Notes: a model not told the origin generated them from the sequence alone. DNA of 64,000 bases from Melioribacteraceae bacterium (GCA_035362835.1 DAOSDY010000002.1:503692-567691); one strand, 5' to 3'; positions 8,997 to 18,397 are shown, numbered from the stretch's first letter. Numbers and translations: made by a program.

Positions 8997-10361
8997 TTAA
9001 AGTAATCCAATTGAACTTAACAGGACAATTATTATTAATACCGGTGCAATAAACCTTAGAATAACTTTCCATAACCCGATTATCCAGGGAAATTTATCGA
9101 ATATTTTTTCACTTCCGTCTTTTAGAAAATTGAGTACTTTATCAAACCCCCACAACCATCCGACAAAAATCGCGATAAAAAATCCGCCAATCGGAAGCAT
9201 CAGATTTGACGAAATGAATTCTGTGAGATCGAAAAAATTAAGTCCGGCAATCTTAAAATCGGAAAGTAAATTAGTTGAGAGTGCGCTTGGAATTCCGAGG
9301 ATTAATGAAAGTGTTCCAAACACTATAACTGCTTTTTTACGTGCCCAACCTTTCTCATCTACAAAATAGGCAGTAACAACTTCTAAAAGTGAAACTGTTG
9401 ATGTAAGTGCAGCTAGTGCGAGTGCAAGGAAAAACAGAATTGAGAATAAATGCCCGCCCGGCATTTTTGTAAATACAACCGGCAATGTTCTAAAGATAAG
9501 GCTTGGTCCGACGTCCGGATTCTGTCCCGTTGCGAATACAACCGTAAATATGCAGATGCCTGCAATAATGGCAACAGATGTATCAAGAAATGCAATCCAT
9601 ACCGATGATGTAGGTATATTATCTTTTTTACTCATATAGCTGCCGTAAGTAAGCATTGCACCCATTCCAAGACTTAGAGAAAAGAATGCCTGGCCCAGGG
9701 CAGCGAGAATCACTTTTGTATTTATCTTACTCCAGTCGGGATTAAAAAGATAATTGATACCTGCCGACGCTCCGTCGAGTGTTAATCCTCTGATCATTAA
9801 AACAATAAGTAGAACGAAGAGGAGAGGCATCATAATTTTGCTGCCGAGTTCAATTCCTTTTTGAACACCGAAATAAACTATGCCCATCGTGAGGATCATA
9901 AATATCGCGAGCTGCGATACGTTCCACATCGGATCTAAAGTCAAAGTTGAGAAATGCTCGCTGGTTTTTTCGGCAACGTCATAGTTTAGAAGGGATCCGT
10001 TTACAGCTTCAGCAATATATCCGAGAGTCCATCCGGCAACAACAGAATAGAAGGAGAGAATTACAAATCCGGCAATAACACCCATTCCGCCTATGCCATG
10101 CCAGAATTTTGATTTTGTAAGGACCTTAAAAGAACCGACAGGATTTTTTTGCGCGGTTCTTCCAATCAATATTTCAGCAATGAGAACCGGTATACCGATT
10201 GCGATTACACATACTACATAAACAAAAATAAATGCCGCGCCTCCGTTTTCGCCGGCCAGGTAGGGGAATCTCCAGATATTTCCGAGACCTACTGCAGATC
10301 CCGCCGCCGCAAGTATAAATCCGATTTTGCTTCCCCATTGTTCTCTTGGACCCGAATTCAT
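8997..10361 (-). CDS. sodium-dependent transporter, NSS (SNF) family, copy 2
   Basis: Second NSS symporter (454 aa), with the block REQWGSKIGFILAAAGSAVGLGNIWRFPY at residues 6-34 and the same TM6 and TM8 motifs as copy 1. It is the first gene of the second NSS-AGCS module. A candidate promoter lies 36 bases upstream of its ATG. The N-terminus (MNSGP) differs from copy 1 (MHSNSK), and the region around the third extracellular loop (about 125-145) diverges most, which is where a change of substrate or of gating might be expected. The two modules together give four Na+-coupled amino-acid symporters in a row. Confidence 0.9.
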   Translation of the reverse strand: MNSGPREQWGSKIGFILAAAGSAVGLGNIWRFPYLAGENGGAAFIFVYVVCVIAIGIPVLIAEILIGRTAQKNPVGSFKVLTKSKFWHGIGGMGVIAGFVILSFYSVVAGWTLGYIAEAVNGSLLNYDVAEKTSEHFSTLTLDPMWNVSQLAIFMILTMGIVYFGVQKGIELGSKIMMPLLFVLLIVLMIRGLTLDGASAGINYLFNPDWSKINTKVILAALGQAFFSLSLGMGAMLTYGSYMSKKDNIPTSSVWIAFLDTSVAIIAGICIFTVVFATGQNPDVGPSLIFRTLPVVFTKMPGGHLFSILFFLALALAALTSTVSLLEVVTAYFVDEKGWARKKAVIVFGTLSLILGIPSALSTNLLSDFKIAGLNFFDLTEFISSNLMLPIGGFFIAIFVGWLWGFDKVLNFLKDGSEKIFDKFPWIIGLWKVILRFIAPVLIIIVLLSSIGLL

Positions 10362-10396
10362 AAATTGGTTTTACCTTTTTAGTTTAAAAATTCGGG

Positions 10397-10427
10397 CAAA
10401 TATTCAATATTAAATTCTGATAAGCAA
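10397..10427 (-). promoter_or_regulatory. candidate promoter of NSS copy 2
   Basis: On the minus strand TTGCTT, a 17-base spacer, then AATATTTG, one mismatch from TAnnTTTG. It ends 36 bases before the ATG. Confidence 0.4.
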
Positions 10428-10578
10428 CAGAAAAATTCACTTTTACTATCTTATATATATTCCTGCTGCAGGGGATTATTGCCTGAACTCCAGATTAAAT
10501 ATCCCGGTTTCAGAATGACCAATAAAAAGCCCTGAAGAAGTGTCGAAATTTTTTTTTAAATGAATTTCAATTTTTTAC

Positions 10579-10609
10579 TTGACAATAAGACATTCAGTCC
10601 TTAGCTTTG
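10579..10609 (+). promoter_or_regulatory. promoter of the beta-helix/T9SS protein gene
   Basis: TTGACA (10579-10584), 17 bases, TAGCTTTG (10602-10609), a perfect TAnnTTTG. This leaves a leader of about 180 bases before the ATG at 10799, unusually long for this window. It is the best promoter match seen in the sequence. Confidence 0.6.
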
Positions 10610-10615
10610 AACCAG

Positions 10616-10798
10616 TTACCAGCCGAAGTTCATATAAGAGTATTATTCTTTAATCAGTAATAAAGAAAGAAGGTAATCTGAGGGGATTAGCTTTTTCTTA
10701 TTTTAATTACCAGCCGACAGCCGAAAATAGATACAGCCGAAAGGGTAAAACAGCCGAGCTTAAACTATAAGTTTGTTTAATTTCTAAAGAGGGTGCTT
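10616..10798 (+). other. long 5' leader with five CAGCCGA repeats
   Basis: CAGCCGA occurs at 10620-10626, 10711-10717, 10718-10724, 10734-10740 and 10751-10757; two copies are extended to TTACCAGCCGA (10616 and 10707). GGTAAT at 10672-10677 can pair with ATTACC at 10706-10711, and overlapping TAATC/GATTA (10674-10689) can form an alternative short hairpin followed by T-rich sequence. No known riboswitch class is recognised. The other part of the gap (10382-10578) holds the minus-strand promoter but no gene I can see. Confidence 0.4.
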
Positions 10799-13700
10799 AT
10801 GAAAAACAAATTTACTGTTTTTGCACTGTTCATCTTCCTGTTCACAGGAATGAACTTTGCACAAACGTATTACGTCAGTACAACCGGGAATGATGCTAAC
10901 GACGGTTCTCCCGGAACCCCCTGGTTAACAATTCAGCACGCAATTGATAATGTCGCCTCTGGTTCTACGATTAATGTTGCTGCAGGTACCTATACTGAGG
11001 ACTTAACAATTCCTGTAGGAAAGACCGGTATTGAATTTATTGGTGCTGGTGCCGGCTCGACATTTATCCAGGGCGTTACAAATGTGCCTATCGCAAGTTG
11101 GCCGTTAGCTGATCCAAATATTGAGATACTTGGGAATGGTACAATTATTCATGGTTTTACTATTGTCAGCCCATTATGGGTAGATGGTTTTTACAGCAGC
11201 GGAATTGTCATAGGCGCAACTGATGTTGAGATATATGACAATGAATTTCGGATTGCCGGTTCTGATGACACTGATGATATATCTCAAGGAATTCAGACTG
11301 TCTTTAATGCCGACATCTCCGGATTGAATATTCATAACAATGTTTTTACACACAATGCAGTTTCAGCAGCTGGTTACGAAGGAATTTATATAAATAAAAA
11401 TTCCGGCGTAGGTACGATTACAGTAAAATGGAATTCATTTACAGGTAATGTACTAAGAGCTATAACAACTGAAGCTTCCAATTCATCAATAATTGAGAAT
11501 TCGATTGTAACAGATTTATCCGCTGGTTTGCCCGGAGGTTATCAGGGTATTAACATTACTTATGCTATCGGATCCGGAACAGTTGATAATGTTATTGTTG
11601 ATGGAAATACAGTAACCGGAACAGGTGGCGGTGGTTTCCAGTTTGGTGTCAATATCGGAACAGGAGCCAATAATAATACCTTTACAAATATTCTGATCCA
11701 GGGTAATGACATTAGCGGAAATCAAACTGGAATCAGAGTCCGTGAAGATGCCGGTGATGTGATTGTTACTGACAATGATTTAGATCTAAATACTACTTAT
11801 GGTATAAACAATGCAGATCCCGGTTTAAATCTTCTTTCTGCTGAAGCCAATTGGTGGGGTAATTTATCTGGTCCATTTAATGCAACTACTAATGCTTTAG
11901 GTACCGGAAGCCCGGTTTCTGACAATGTAGATTATTCCCCCTGGTACGGTGCAGACCGCACTACTACTCCAATGACATATTATGGCGATACATCCGATCC
12001 GGATTATGTTGATGACGCTATCGATAATGCACAGAACGGTGATGAAGTTATTATTCAGGCAGGTACTTACAATGCTTTCACCGTGGATAAAGAAGTAACA
12101 CTTACTGCTGAACCCGGAACAATTGTTAATCACGGGTCACCGGCAATTACTGTTGCCGCAGATAACGTGACAATCGACGGTTTCACTTTCAGTTACCTCG
12201 ATCCTGATTATGCAATTCAGATCGATCCGAATTATACAGGTACAGTAATTGTAAATTGCAATTTTGATGTGCCTAACGCAGTTGATAACCAGAGCAATCA
12301 GACGGTACTCGCAGAAAATAACTACTGGGGATTCAACGGTGCCTACGATGGCCCGACTATTAGTACAAATCCGGGAGGAACCGGAGGCGTAATAAGCGAA
12401 AACCCGGGTGCCGGTGCTGTTGATTACGATCCATGGGTAGGTAAAACTACCAGCCCTGTTACAGGTTATGTTGGAACATCCAATTTAAATATTCTGGTTT
12501 CATGGGACTGGCTCAATTTCTTCGGACCGGATTTCGATTTTGAACTTGATCACGGCGGAGTTCAGGGTGAGGATTTGAGTACAAGCGTAAATACAAACAG
12601 CATTAATATTGCGGGTCCACTTCTTTTCAATACAACTTATAACTGGTATGTAAGAAGCCAGACTGATCCTCTAGGAACATGGATTGGTCCATTCTCCTTT
12701 ACCACTACAGCAGATGATATTACATTAATTTCTCCTGCTGATTTATCTGAAGGAGTTGCAACATCCTTCACATTTACATGGAGCGCAGCTCCCGGTGCTG
12801 ACGATTATCAAATTCAGGTTGATGATGATCCTGCATTCGGTTCACCTTTCATTCAGACAACAACGGGCGGAGCTACTTCCTATGCTGCAGTCGGTTTAAC
12901 TCCGGGAACAACTTACCATTGGAGAGTCCGTGCAACAAATAACGGCGGAGTAACTTGGGGTCCTTGGACTGCATCCTGGGAATTCTTTACGACATTCTTA
13001 GTCAGTGTTTCCAATCCTTCACAGACCAATTACGCTGTCGGAATTTCTGTTCTGCCAACATTTACCTGGTTAGCAGTGGCTGGCGCAGCAAGTTACGATC
13101 TTGAAGTATCTACGGATCCTGCTTTTGGTGCACTTGTTCCGTTGACTTCAAGTACGAGCATAGGAGCTTTAACTTACACTGTTGCCAATTTTGAACAATT
13201 AACTTCCGGTACACTTTACTACTGGAGAGTTAAAGCAAATGGCGGTCCGAGTGACGGAAAATATTCCGGCTCCTGGGAATTCACAACACATTTAGGAAAT
13301 CTTACAATTACAACTTACTATGCATCCGGCACATCTGTTAACCTTGCCTGGTTACTGTTGCCTTACACTGCAAATGTTAAATATGACATTTATTATTCTG
13401 ATGATAGTTTCTTATCCTATACTACGATTCCAAATCTTACAAATGCATTTTATACAATTAACGGTTTAGCGGCCGGCACAACTTACGATGTTATTGTTAG
13501 AGCTAAGAATAATGCCGGTACAGTTATTATCACATATTCGTCGGCTGTTAGTTTCACAACACCCGGATTACCGACACCTTACCAATCGTATCCGATTGGA
13601 GGAGCTACCACTTATTCCAATCCTCCATATCTATACTGGTACACAGGAACGTTATTCTCAGGTCAGTATCAGGTTAGATATGCAACTGATCCTTCAGTTG

Positions 13701-15154
13701 ACGGATTTGGGACATTAAATCACGGATCGGCTACATTTTTAGCTTATACTTCAAACCTTTATACAGTTTTCCCTGCTCCTTTAACAGCAGGTCAAACTTA
13801 CTATTGGCAGGTTAGAGTATTTGATGGTGTTAACTACGGCAGCTGGTCTTCGGTTGAAAGCTTTGTTGTTTACAGTTCAACACCTACTGTTGCGCCAGTA
13901 CCTTATCCTTCCTGGCCGGTTGGCGGTTATTATTATTACATTAATCCGCCTACCTTCTTCTGGTATACAGGCACATTTACAACCGGATTGTACTTCCAGG
14001 TACAATGGGATGACGATTCGGACCTTAATGTAGCTCCACTCGGAACATCGGCATGGTTTGCATCAAACCTCTACTATACTCTTGGTGCAAGTTTAACTTC
14101 GGGTACTTACTGGTGGAGAGTCAGATCATCGGTTGATAACGGTTTAACATGGTCAGCCTGGTCAACAACTGAGAGCTTTGTAATACCTGCTTCAATTAAT
14201 TCAGTTTCAGTTGCATATCCGACTTCACCTGTTGGTGTTGAAGTATCAACATTGAATCCTACACTCTCATGGTTTGCGGTTACACCTCCTGCACTTCAGT
14301 ACAAAGTAAGAATTTCACCTTACTCGAGTACTGATGGAAACGGAATGCTGAATCACGTTACTGCTACCGAAACAGGATGGATTGGAGTAACATCATCAGC
14401 ATTTAATTCACTGACATTTACTCCTTCAATCACATTATACGCAGGAGCAACATATTACTGGCAGGTTCAGTCCCGTCTGGCTGCAGCACCGAATACTGAA
14501 GCAAGCTGGTCTTACGTTGCAAGTTTCCAAACCGCCGCCGGAGCCATGGCTATCGTCCCGTTTGCTGTTAGCCCGATTCAAGGACAGCCGATCAATAGTA
14601 CAACAGCATTGCTTTCATGGGCATTGCCTTCCCAGCCTTCTACTCATCTGAAATATGATGTTGAATACTCGAAGAATGCTGACTTCAGTGGTGCAATCAG
14701 AATAAGCAGTGTTGATGAGAAATTTGCAAAAGTCGATGGATTAGATCCTAATACAAAATACTATTGGAGAGTTTATTCTAAAAATAATACCGGTTCTCAG
14801 TCAGTCTATTCTGCTGTCGGTTCATTTAACACCGGCGGATTGACAAGCGTAGAACCAGAGCATCAAGTAATACCAGCCAATTTCATATTAGAGCAGAATT
14901 ATCCTAATCCGTTTAATCCGTCCACAAGAATTAACTATGCTATACCAAACGACAATTTCGTTACTGTTAAAGTATACGATATGCTTGGTAGAGAAGTTAA
15001 TACACTTGTAAACGAATACAGAAATGCAGGCAGTTATTCTGCTGTCTGGAACGGGGAGGACAGTTCAGGGCAGAAGGTTGCCAGCGGTACATATGTGTAC
15101 AGAATTACAGCAGGCAGCTTTGTTGCTACAAAGAAAATGGTTCTCTTAAAGTAA
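10799..15154 (+). CDS. giant secreted beta-helix / FN3-repeat protein with type IX sorting domain
   Basis: Extracellular or surface protein of 1451 aa. A GTG two codons earlier is possible, but ATG 10799 has AGAGGG five bases upstream and gives a clean signal peptide (about 1-22, ending FAQ). Residues 23-340 form a right-handed beta-helix of the DUF1565 type (YYVSTTGNDANDGSP..TIQHAID), a second helix follows at about 390-520 (repeats containing NNYWG and NWWG), then about eight FN3-like units (about 555-1345) with recurring TYYWRV / TYHWRVR strands. The last 80 residues are a T9SS type A domain (NYPNPFNPSTRINYAI, VKVYDMLGREV, SGTYVYRI, ending KKMVLLK). It would cross the outer membrane through the type IX machinery. 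Ligand or enzymatic role is unknown; beta-helices often bind or cleave polysaccharide. No catalytic motif was recognised. Confidence 0.88.
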   Translation: MKNKFTVFALFIFLFTGMNFAQTYYVSTTGNDANDGSPGTPWLTIQHAIDNVASGSTINVAAGTYTEDLTIPVGKTGIEFIGAGAGSTFIQGVTNVPIASWPLADPNIEILGNGTIIHGFTIVSPLWVDGFYSSGIVIGATDVEIYDNEFRIAGSDDTDDISQGIQTVFNADISGLNIHNNVFTHNAVSAAGYEGIYINKNSGVGTITVKWNSFTGNVLRAITTEASNSSIIENSIVTDLSAGLPGGYQGINITYAIGSGTVDNVIVDGNTVTGTGGGGFQFGVNIGTGANNNTFTNILIQGNDISGNQTGIRVREDAGDVIVTDNDLDLNTTYGINNADPGLNLLSAEANWWGNLSGPFNATTNALGTGSPVSDNVDYSPWYGADRTTTPMTYYGDTSDPDYVDDAIDNAQNGDEVIIQAGTYNAFTVDKEVTLTAEPGTIVNHGSPAITVAADNVTIDGFTFSYLDPDYAIQIDPNYTGTVIVNCNFDVPNAVDNQSNQTVLAENNYWGFNGAYDGPTISTNPGGTGGVISENPGAGAVDYDPWVGKTTSPVTGYVGTSNLNILVSWDWLNFFGPDFDFELDHGGVQGEDLSTSVNTNSINIAGPLLFNTTYNWYVRSQTDPLGTWIGPFSFTTTADDITLISPADLSEGVATSFTFTWSAAPGADDYQIQVDDDPAFGSPFIQTTTGGATSYAAVGLTPGTTYHWRVRATNNGGVTWGPWTASWEFFTTFLVSVSNPSQTNYAVGISVLPTFTWLAVAGAASYDLEVSTDPAFGALVPLTSSTSIGALTYTVANFEQLTSGTLYYWRVKANGGPSDGKYSGSWEFTTHLGNLTITTYYASGTSVNLAWLLLPYTANVKYDIYYSDDSFLSYTTIPNLTNAFYTINGLAAGTTYDVIVRAKNNAGTVIITYSSAVSFTTPGLPTPYQSYPIGGATTYSNPPYLYWYTGTLFSGQYQVRYATDPSVDGFGTLNHGSATFLAYTSNLYTVFPAPLTAGQTYYWQVRVFDGVNYGSWSSVESFVVYSSTPTVAPVPYPSWPVGGYYYYINPPTFFWYTGTFTTGLYFQVQWDDDSDLNVAPLGTSAWFASNLYYTLGASLTSGTYWWRVRSSVDNGLTWSAWSTTESFVIPASINSVSVAYPTSPVGVEVSTLNPTLSWFAVTPPALQYKVRISPYSSTDGNGMLNHVTATETGWIGVTSSAFNSLTFTPSITLYAGATYYWQVQSRLAAAPNTEASWSYVASFQTAAGAMAIVPFAVSPIQGQPINSTTALLSWALPSQPSTHLKYDVEYSKNADFSGAIRISSVDEKFAKVDGLDPNTKYYWRVYSKNNTGSQSVYSAVGSFNTGGLTSVEPEHQVIPANFILEQNYPNPFNPSTRINYAIPNDNFVTVKVYDMLGREVNTLVNEYRNAGSYSAVWNGEDSSGQKVASGTYVYRITAGSFVATKKMVLLK

Positions 15155-15214
15155 TTTCAAAATTGTTGAATTATGAAATCTATTTTACAACAAAAATTTT
15201 AAGAGGAAAATAAA

Positions 15215-15307
15215 ATGGGAAAACTTGGTGCAACAATATTCGTCTTTATCATGATTGCTGTGATCGGACTGGCTCTATATGCCTGTCATCAAGCATACTT
15301 TGCTTAG
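15215..15307 (+). CDS. 30-aa single-pass membrane microprotein
   Basis: Short frame MGKLGATIFVFIMIA... of 30 codons, with a good ribosome site (AAGAGGAAAA) seven bases before the ATG. Residues 6-23 form one hydrophobic helix, followed by a short polar tail with a Cys and a His (YACHQAYFA). It lies 60 bases after the giant secreted protein and is closed by a strong terminator, so the pair probably shares a transcript. I do not recognise the family. The position, ribosome site and hydrophobic composition argue that it is real. Confidence 0.55.
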   Translation: MGKLGATIFVFIMIAVIGLALYACHQAYFA

Positions 15308-15361
15308 ATTCATTTAGTCACCGGAATTAAAAAATTTTGGTGATTCTTAAATAAACATTAG

Positions 15362-15400
15362 AAAGGTCACCCCGGATTTCTGGGATGACCTTTTTTTCTT
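15362..15400 (+). terminator. rho-independent terminator
   Basis: AAAGGTCA (15362-15369) pairs with TGACCTTT (15385-15392) and CCC with GGG inside, followed by TTTTTTTCTT. It ends the T9SS protein/microprotein transcript. Confidence 0.85.
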
Positions 15401-15461
15401 TAAACATATTAATGGTCTGAAATGATTTTATGTCACTGTAATAAAGGACGAGAATAATCGG

Positions 15462-16496
15462 GTGGAGATAAAGTTTCAGAAATACACCCTTGAACTTAAA
15501 CATCAGTTCAATATTTCCTTCAGTTCCAGAAAAACTACTCCTGCTGTAATAGTAAAACTTATTCAGGACGGTATCGAAGGTTATGGGGAGGCAAGTCTGC
15601 CTCCTTACCTGAAAGAAAATCAGGAATCGGTAACTTCATTTTTAGAACAACTAGTATACCCCGATCTCACTAGATATGAAAATATTATTGAAATTAATCG
15701 AAGCATGGAAAGAGAGTTCCCAGGGAACACTGCTGCAAAAGCAGCGGTTGATATCGCAATGCACGACCTTCTGGGTAATTTATGGGAGCGACCCTGTTAT
15801 GAATATTTAGGTATCAGCACGAAAGATCCGCTATTTACATCTTATACTATCGGAATCGATAAACCGGAAATCATCGAACATAAAATAAAGGAAGCCTGCG
15901 ATTTTAAAATCTTGAAAATAAAACTCGGTACGGCTGATGATTATAGAATAATAAATACAGTAAGAGAACTTACAGATAAGAGACTATATGTTGATGCGAA
16001 TCAGGGCTGGGCAGATAAATATGCCGCACTTGAACTGACTCATTTCCTTAAAGAACATTCTGTTGAACTGATTGAACAGCCCTTTCCGGTATCTAGAATT
16101 GAAGATACTTCCTGGTTGAATGAACGATCTCCTTTACCGATTATCGCTGATGAGTCGATGCAAACCTTTAACGATATTGAGACGGTTAAAAATTGTTTTG
16201 CGGGTATCAATATTAAATTAATGAAATGCAGCGGAATAGCTAACGCTCTAGAAATAATTGGAAAAGCGAGGGAATACAACCTTAAAATTATGATCGGATG
16301 TATGACGGAAACTTCCTGTGCAATTTCAGCTGCAATGTTATTGTCCCCTCTTGCTGATTATGCTGACCTAGACGGCAATCTGCTGATTAAAAATGATCCG
16401 TTTGTTGCTGAGACAGTTAGAAACGGACAACTTTATTTCAGCGGTAATAATGGGCTCGGAATTAAGATTAATAACAAATTTAATCTGCAGATTTAG
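15462..16496 (+). CDS. dipeptide epimerase (L-Ala-D/L-Glu epimerase-like), enolase superfamily
   Basis: Mg2+-dependent racemase/epimerase that inverts the alpha carbon of dipeptides such as L-Ala-Glu, typically in murein peptide recycling; cytoplasmic. The muconate-lactonizing subgroup features are present: KIKLG with the KxK catalytic Lys pair in the 150s, metal ligands in DANQGW, IEQPF and ADES, a second catalytic Lys in KLMKCSG, and a C-terminal DLDGN substrate motif. Length 344 aa is normal. The frame opens with GTG at 15462; no ATG lies upstream before a stop, and AAAGGA is 13 bases away, so the start is reasonable but not certain. It is a single gene; the GH9 gene follows 208 bases later. 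Confidence 0.85.
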   Translation: MEIKFQKYTLELKHQFNISFSSRKTTPAVIVKLIQDGIEGYGEASLPPYLKENQESVTSFLEQLVYPDLTRYENIIEINRSMEREFPGNTAAKAAVDIAMHDLLGNLWERPCYEYLGISTKDPLFTSYTIGIDKPEIIEHKIKEACDFKILKIKLGTADDYRIINTVRELTDKRLYVDANQGWADKYAALELTHFLKEHSVELIEQPFPVSRIEDTSWLNERSPLPIIADESMQTFNDIETVKNCFAGINIKLMKCSGIANALEIIGKAREYNLKIMIGCMTETSCAISAAMLLSPLADYADLDGNLLIKNDPFVAETVRNGQLYFSGNNGLGIKINNKFNLQI

Positions 16497-16533
16497 AAAT
16501 CTTATTATGTTTTCCGTTATACATCTATTTAAT

Positions 16534-16541
16534 TATATTTG
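16534..16541 (+). promoter_or_regulatory. TAnnTTTG element upstream of the GH9 gene
   Basis: TATATTTG fits the -7 consensus exactly but has no clear TTG 17 bases upstream, and the leader to the ATG would be about 160 bases. Confidence 0.3.
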
Positions 16542-16704
16542 CCTGCAGAATTTCAAGTCCTGAAAGGAACAATATCCAATTTCCTGTTCGATTAATTTCC
16601 AATTTATAATGTACTATGTGATGTAATATGTCATTGTTCTTCATGATTCAGTATAATTCTTATTATTGAATTATCTAACATTTATTTGTTGTTAAAGAGG
16701 TTAA

Positions 16705-18360
16705 ATGTCCCGTACGAAGTTTGTTCTGGTTTGTCTTTTTCTTGTAGCTCTTATTCCAAACTGCACTGTAAGTCTTAAAGCGGAATCGGAAATTTATTTC
16801 AGAATTAATCAGGTCGGATTTCTTCCTTCCGAACATAAATCTGCTATTGTATTATCCAATATTCCGCTTGAGGGGATGAAAGCTGAATTAAAAAACAGAA
16901 GATCAGGTAAAAATGCAGGTAGTTATACTTTTTCGAACAACCTCGGGCAGTACGGAAATTTTAAATATTCTTACGTAATCGATTTTTCTGAAGTAAGAGA
17001 TACAGGCGAGTTTATAATCGGTATCGCCGACAGGCAATCCTATCCTTTTACCATTAATTCCGATCCCTACAAAAATATTGCTGAAATATTACTCCAATTT
17101 TTTAAAGTTCAGAGATGCGGTTATACAAATCCCTCTGAGCATGAGGTTTGCCATATTTCGGATGCAACTTCAATTATCGACGGAAGGAGATCAATCAATA
17201 GGAAAGTTGATGTAACCGGCGGATGGCATGACGCGGGTGACTATGTTAAATTTCTGAATACAACAGCCTATTCAACGTATATGCTTCTATTCTCTTATGA
17301 ATTCGATCCGGTAAAATTCGGTTTCGACAGAGATAATAACGGTGTGCCGGACATGCTCGAGGAAGCTAAAGTTGGACTCGACTGGCTTCTCCGTGCGGCA
17401 TATTCAAATGACAAGTTTATAACACAGGTTCAGGATCTGCGTGATCATGAAGTAGGGTGGAGAATGCCGGAAGATGATCCTCTCGGCTTCGACAGACCTG
17501 CTTTTTCCGGGATGGGAAAGAATCTGATTGGAATCTATTCGGCAACAATGGCTCTGGCTTCCCGAATCTGGAGGAGTAAAATTCAGTTCCCCGAATTCGC
17601 TGATAAGTGTTTAAATGCGGCCGAAAAATATTATGCTATAAAGGATAGAGTTCAGAATATCGACAGCAGCGGAACCGGAATGTACATTGATAACAGTTTC
17701 GAAGGTAAAATGGCTCTTGCGGCTGTAGAATTATATCTTACTAACAAGAATCAATCATATCTGGATGACGCTAAAGTTTTTGCAGACTCGGCAGGTGCAG
17801 ATTTCTGGTGGAGCTGGGGAAATATAAACTCGATTGCTCATTACAGGTTATCGAGGTTTGTAGAAAGATATAAGGATTACATTAAAAAGAATCTCGACCA
17901 TTTTAAGGAAAATAGTGGCGGCAATCTATTTGGCATTGGGGCTTCACTTTCATGGGGAACAAATCAGACAATTATTGGAATCGCTCTCCAGGAGATTCTC
18001 TGGCAAAAATTGACCGGTGACAAGTCCTATGATACACTCGCGACTATACAGAAAGATTTTATACTTGGCAGAAATCCATGGGGTGTCAGTTTTATACATA
18101 ATGTTGGTGATAATTTTACGAGGAATTTTCACCATCAGATTTCTCACTTTAAAGGGAGACTACCGGGTGGTTTTGCCGCCGGACCGGCTACAAAATCATT
18201 CTTAAAAACTTACAATCTCCAATATGAAAAGGGAGATATTTATGAAAAATTTCAGAGTGAGGATATCTATTACAGAGATGACAGGATGGATTATATAACA
18301 AATGAACCGACAATTACGGCAAATGCTACGGCAATTTTTGTTTTCGGCAACCTGAAATGA
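16705..18360 (+). CDS. glycoside hydrolase family 9 endoglucanase (cellulase)
   Basis: Secreted inverting beta-1,4-glucanase. Signal peptide at about 1-27 (hydrophobic FVLVCLFLVALIP, likely cut after LKA). An N-terminal CelD-type Ig domain covers 28-120 (IYFRINQVGFLP), and the (alpha/alpha)6 catalytic domain covers 125-551. Catalytic-base Asp pair: GGWHDAGDYVKF, Asp176/Asp179. Substrate loops FILGRNPWGVSFIHNVGDN and HHQISHFKGRLPGGFAAGP are present. The acid Glu is in DYITNEPT (Glu534). No cellulose-binding domain and no T9SS tail are visible. It lies 152 bases upstream of the exopolysaccharide locus in the same direction. Cellulose-synthase operons usually carry their own cellulase (BcsZ, GH8), so a similar polymer-trimming role is plausible; plain cellulose scavenging is the alternative. 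Confidence 0.9.
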   Translation: MSRTKFVLVCLFLVALIPNCTVSLKAESEIYFRINQVGFLPSEHKSAIVLSNIPLEGMKAELKNRRSGKNAGSYTFSNNLGQYGNFKYSYVIDFSEVRDTGEFIIGIADRQSYPFTINSDPYKNIAEILLQFFKVQRCGYTNPSEHEVCHISDATSIIDGRRSINRKVDVTGGWHDAGDYVKFLNTTAYSTYMLLFSYEFDPVKFGFDRDNNGVPDMLEEAKVGLDWLLRAAYSNDKFITQVQDLRDHEVGWRMPEDDPLGFDRPAFSGMGKNLIGIYSATMALASRIWRSKIQFPEFADKCLNAAEKYYAIKDRVQNIDSSGTGMYIDNSFEGKMALAAVELYLTNKNQSYLDDAKVFADSAGADFWWSWGNINSIAHYRLSRFVERYKDYIKKNLDHFKENSGGNLFGIGASLSWGTNQTIIGIALQEILWQKLTGDKSYDTLATIQKDFILGRNPWGVSFIHNVGDNFTRNFHHQISHFKGRLPGGFAAGPATKSFLKTYNLQYEKGDIYEKFQSEDIYYRDDRMDYITNEPTITANATAIFVFGNLK

Positions 18361-18368
18361 CTTGAAGA

Positions 18369-18397
18369 ATAAGATGTATTATTTTGAACCATCTTAT
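18369..18397 (+). other. inverted repeat between GH9 gene and exopolysaccharide locus
   Basis: ATAAGATG (18369-18376) and CATCTTAT (18390-18397) form a perfect 8-bp stem with a 13-base loop, nine bases after the GH9 stop. There is no T-run, so it is a weak terminator or an mRNA-stabilising hairpin at most. Confidence 0.35.
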
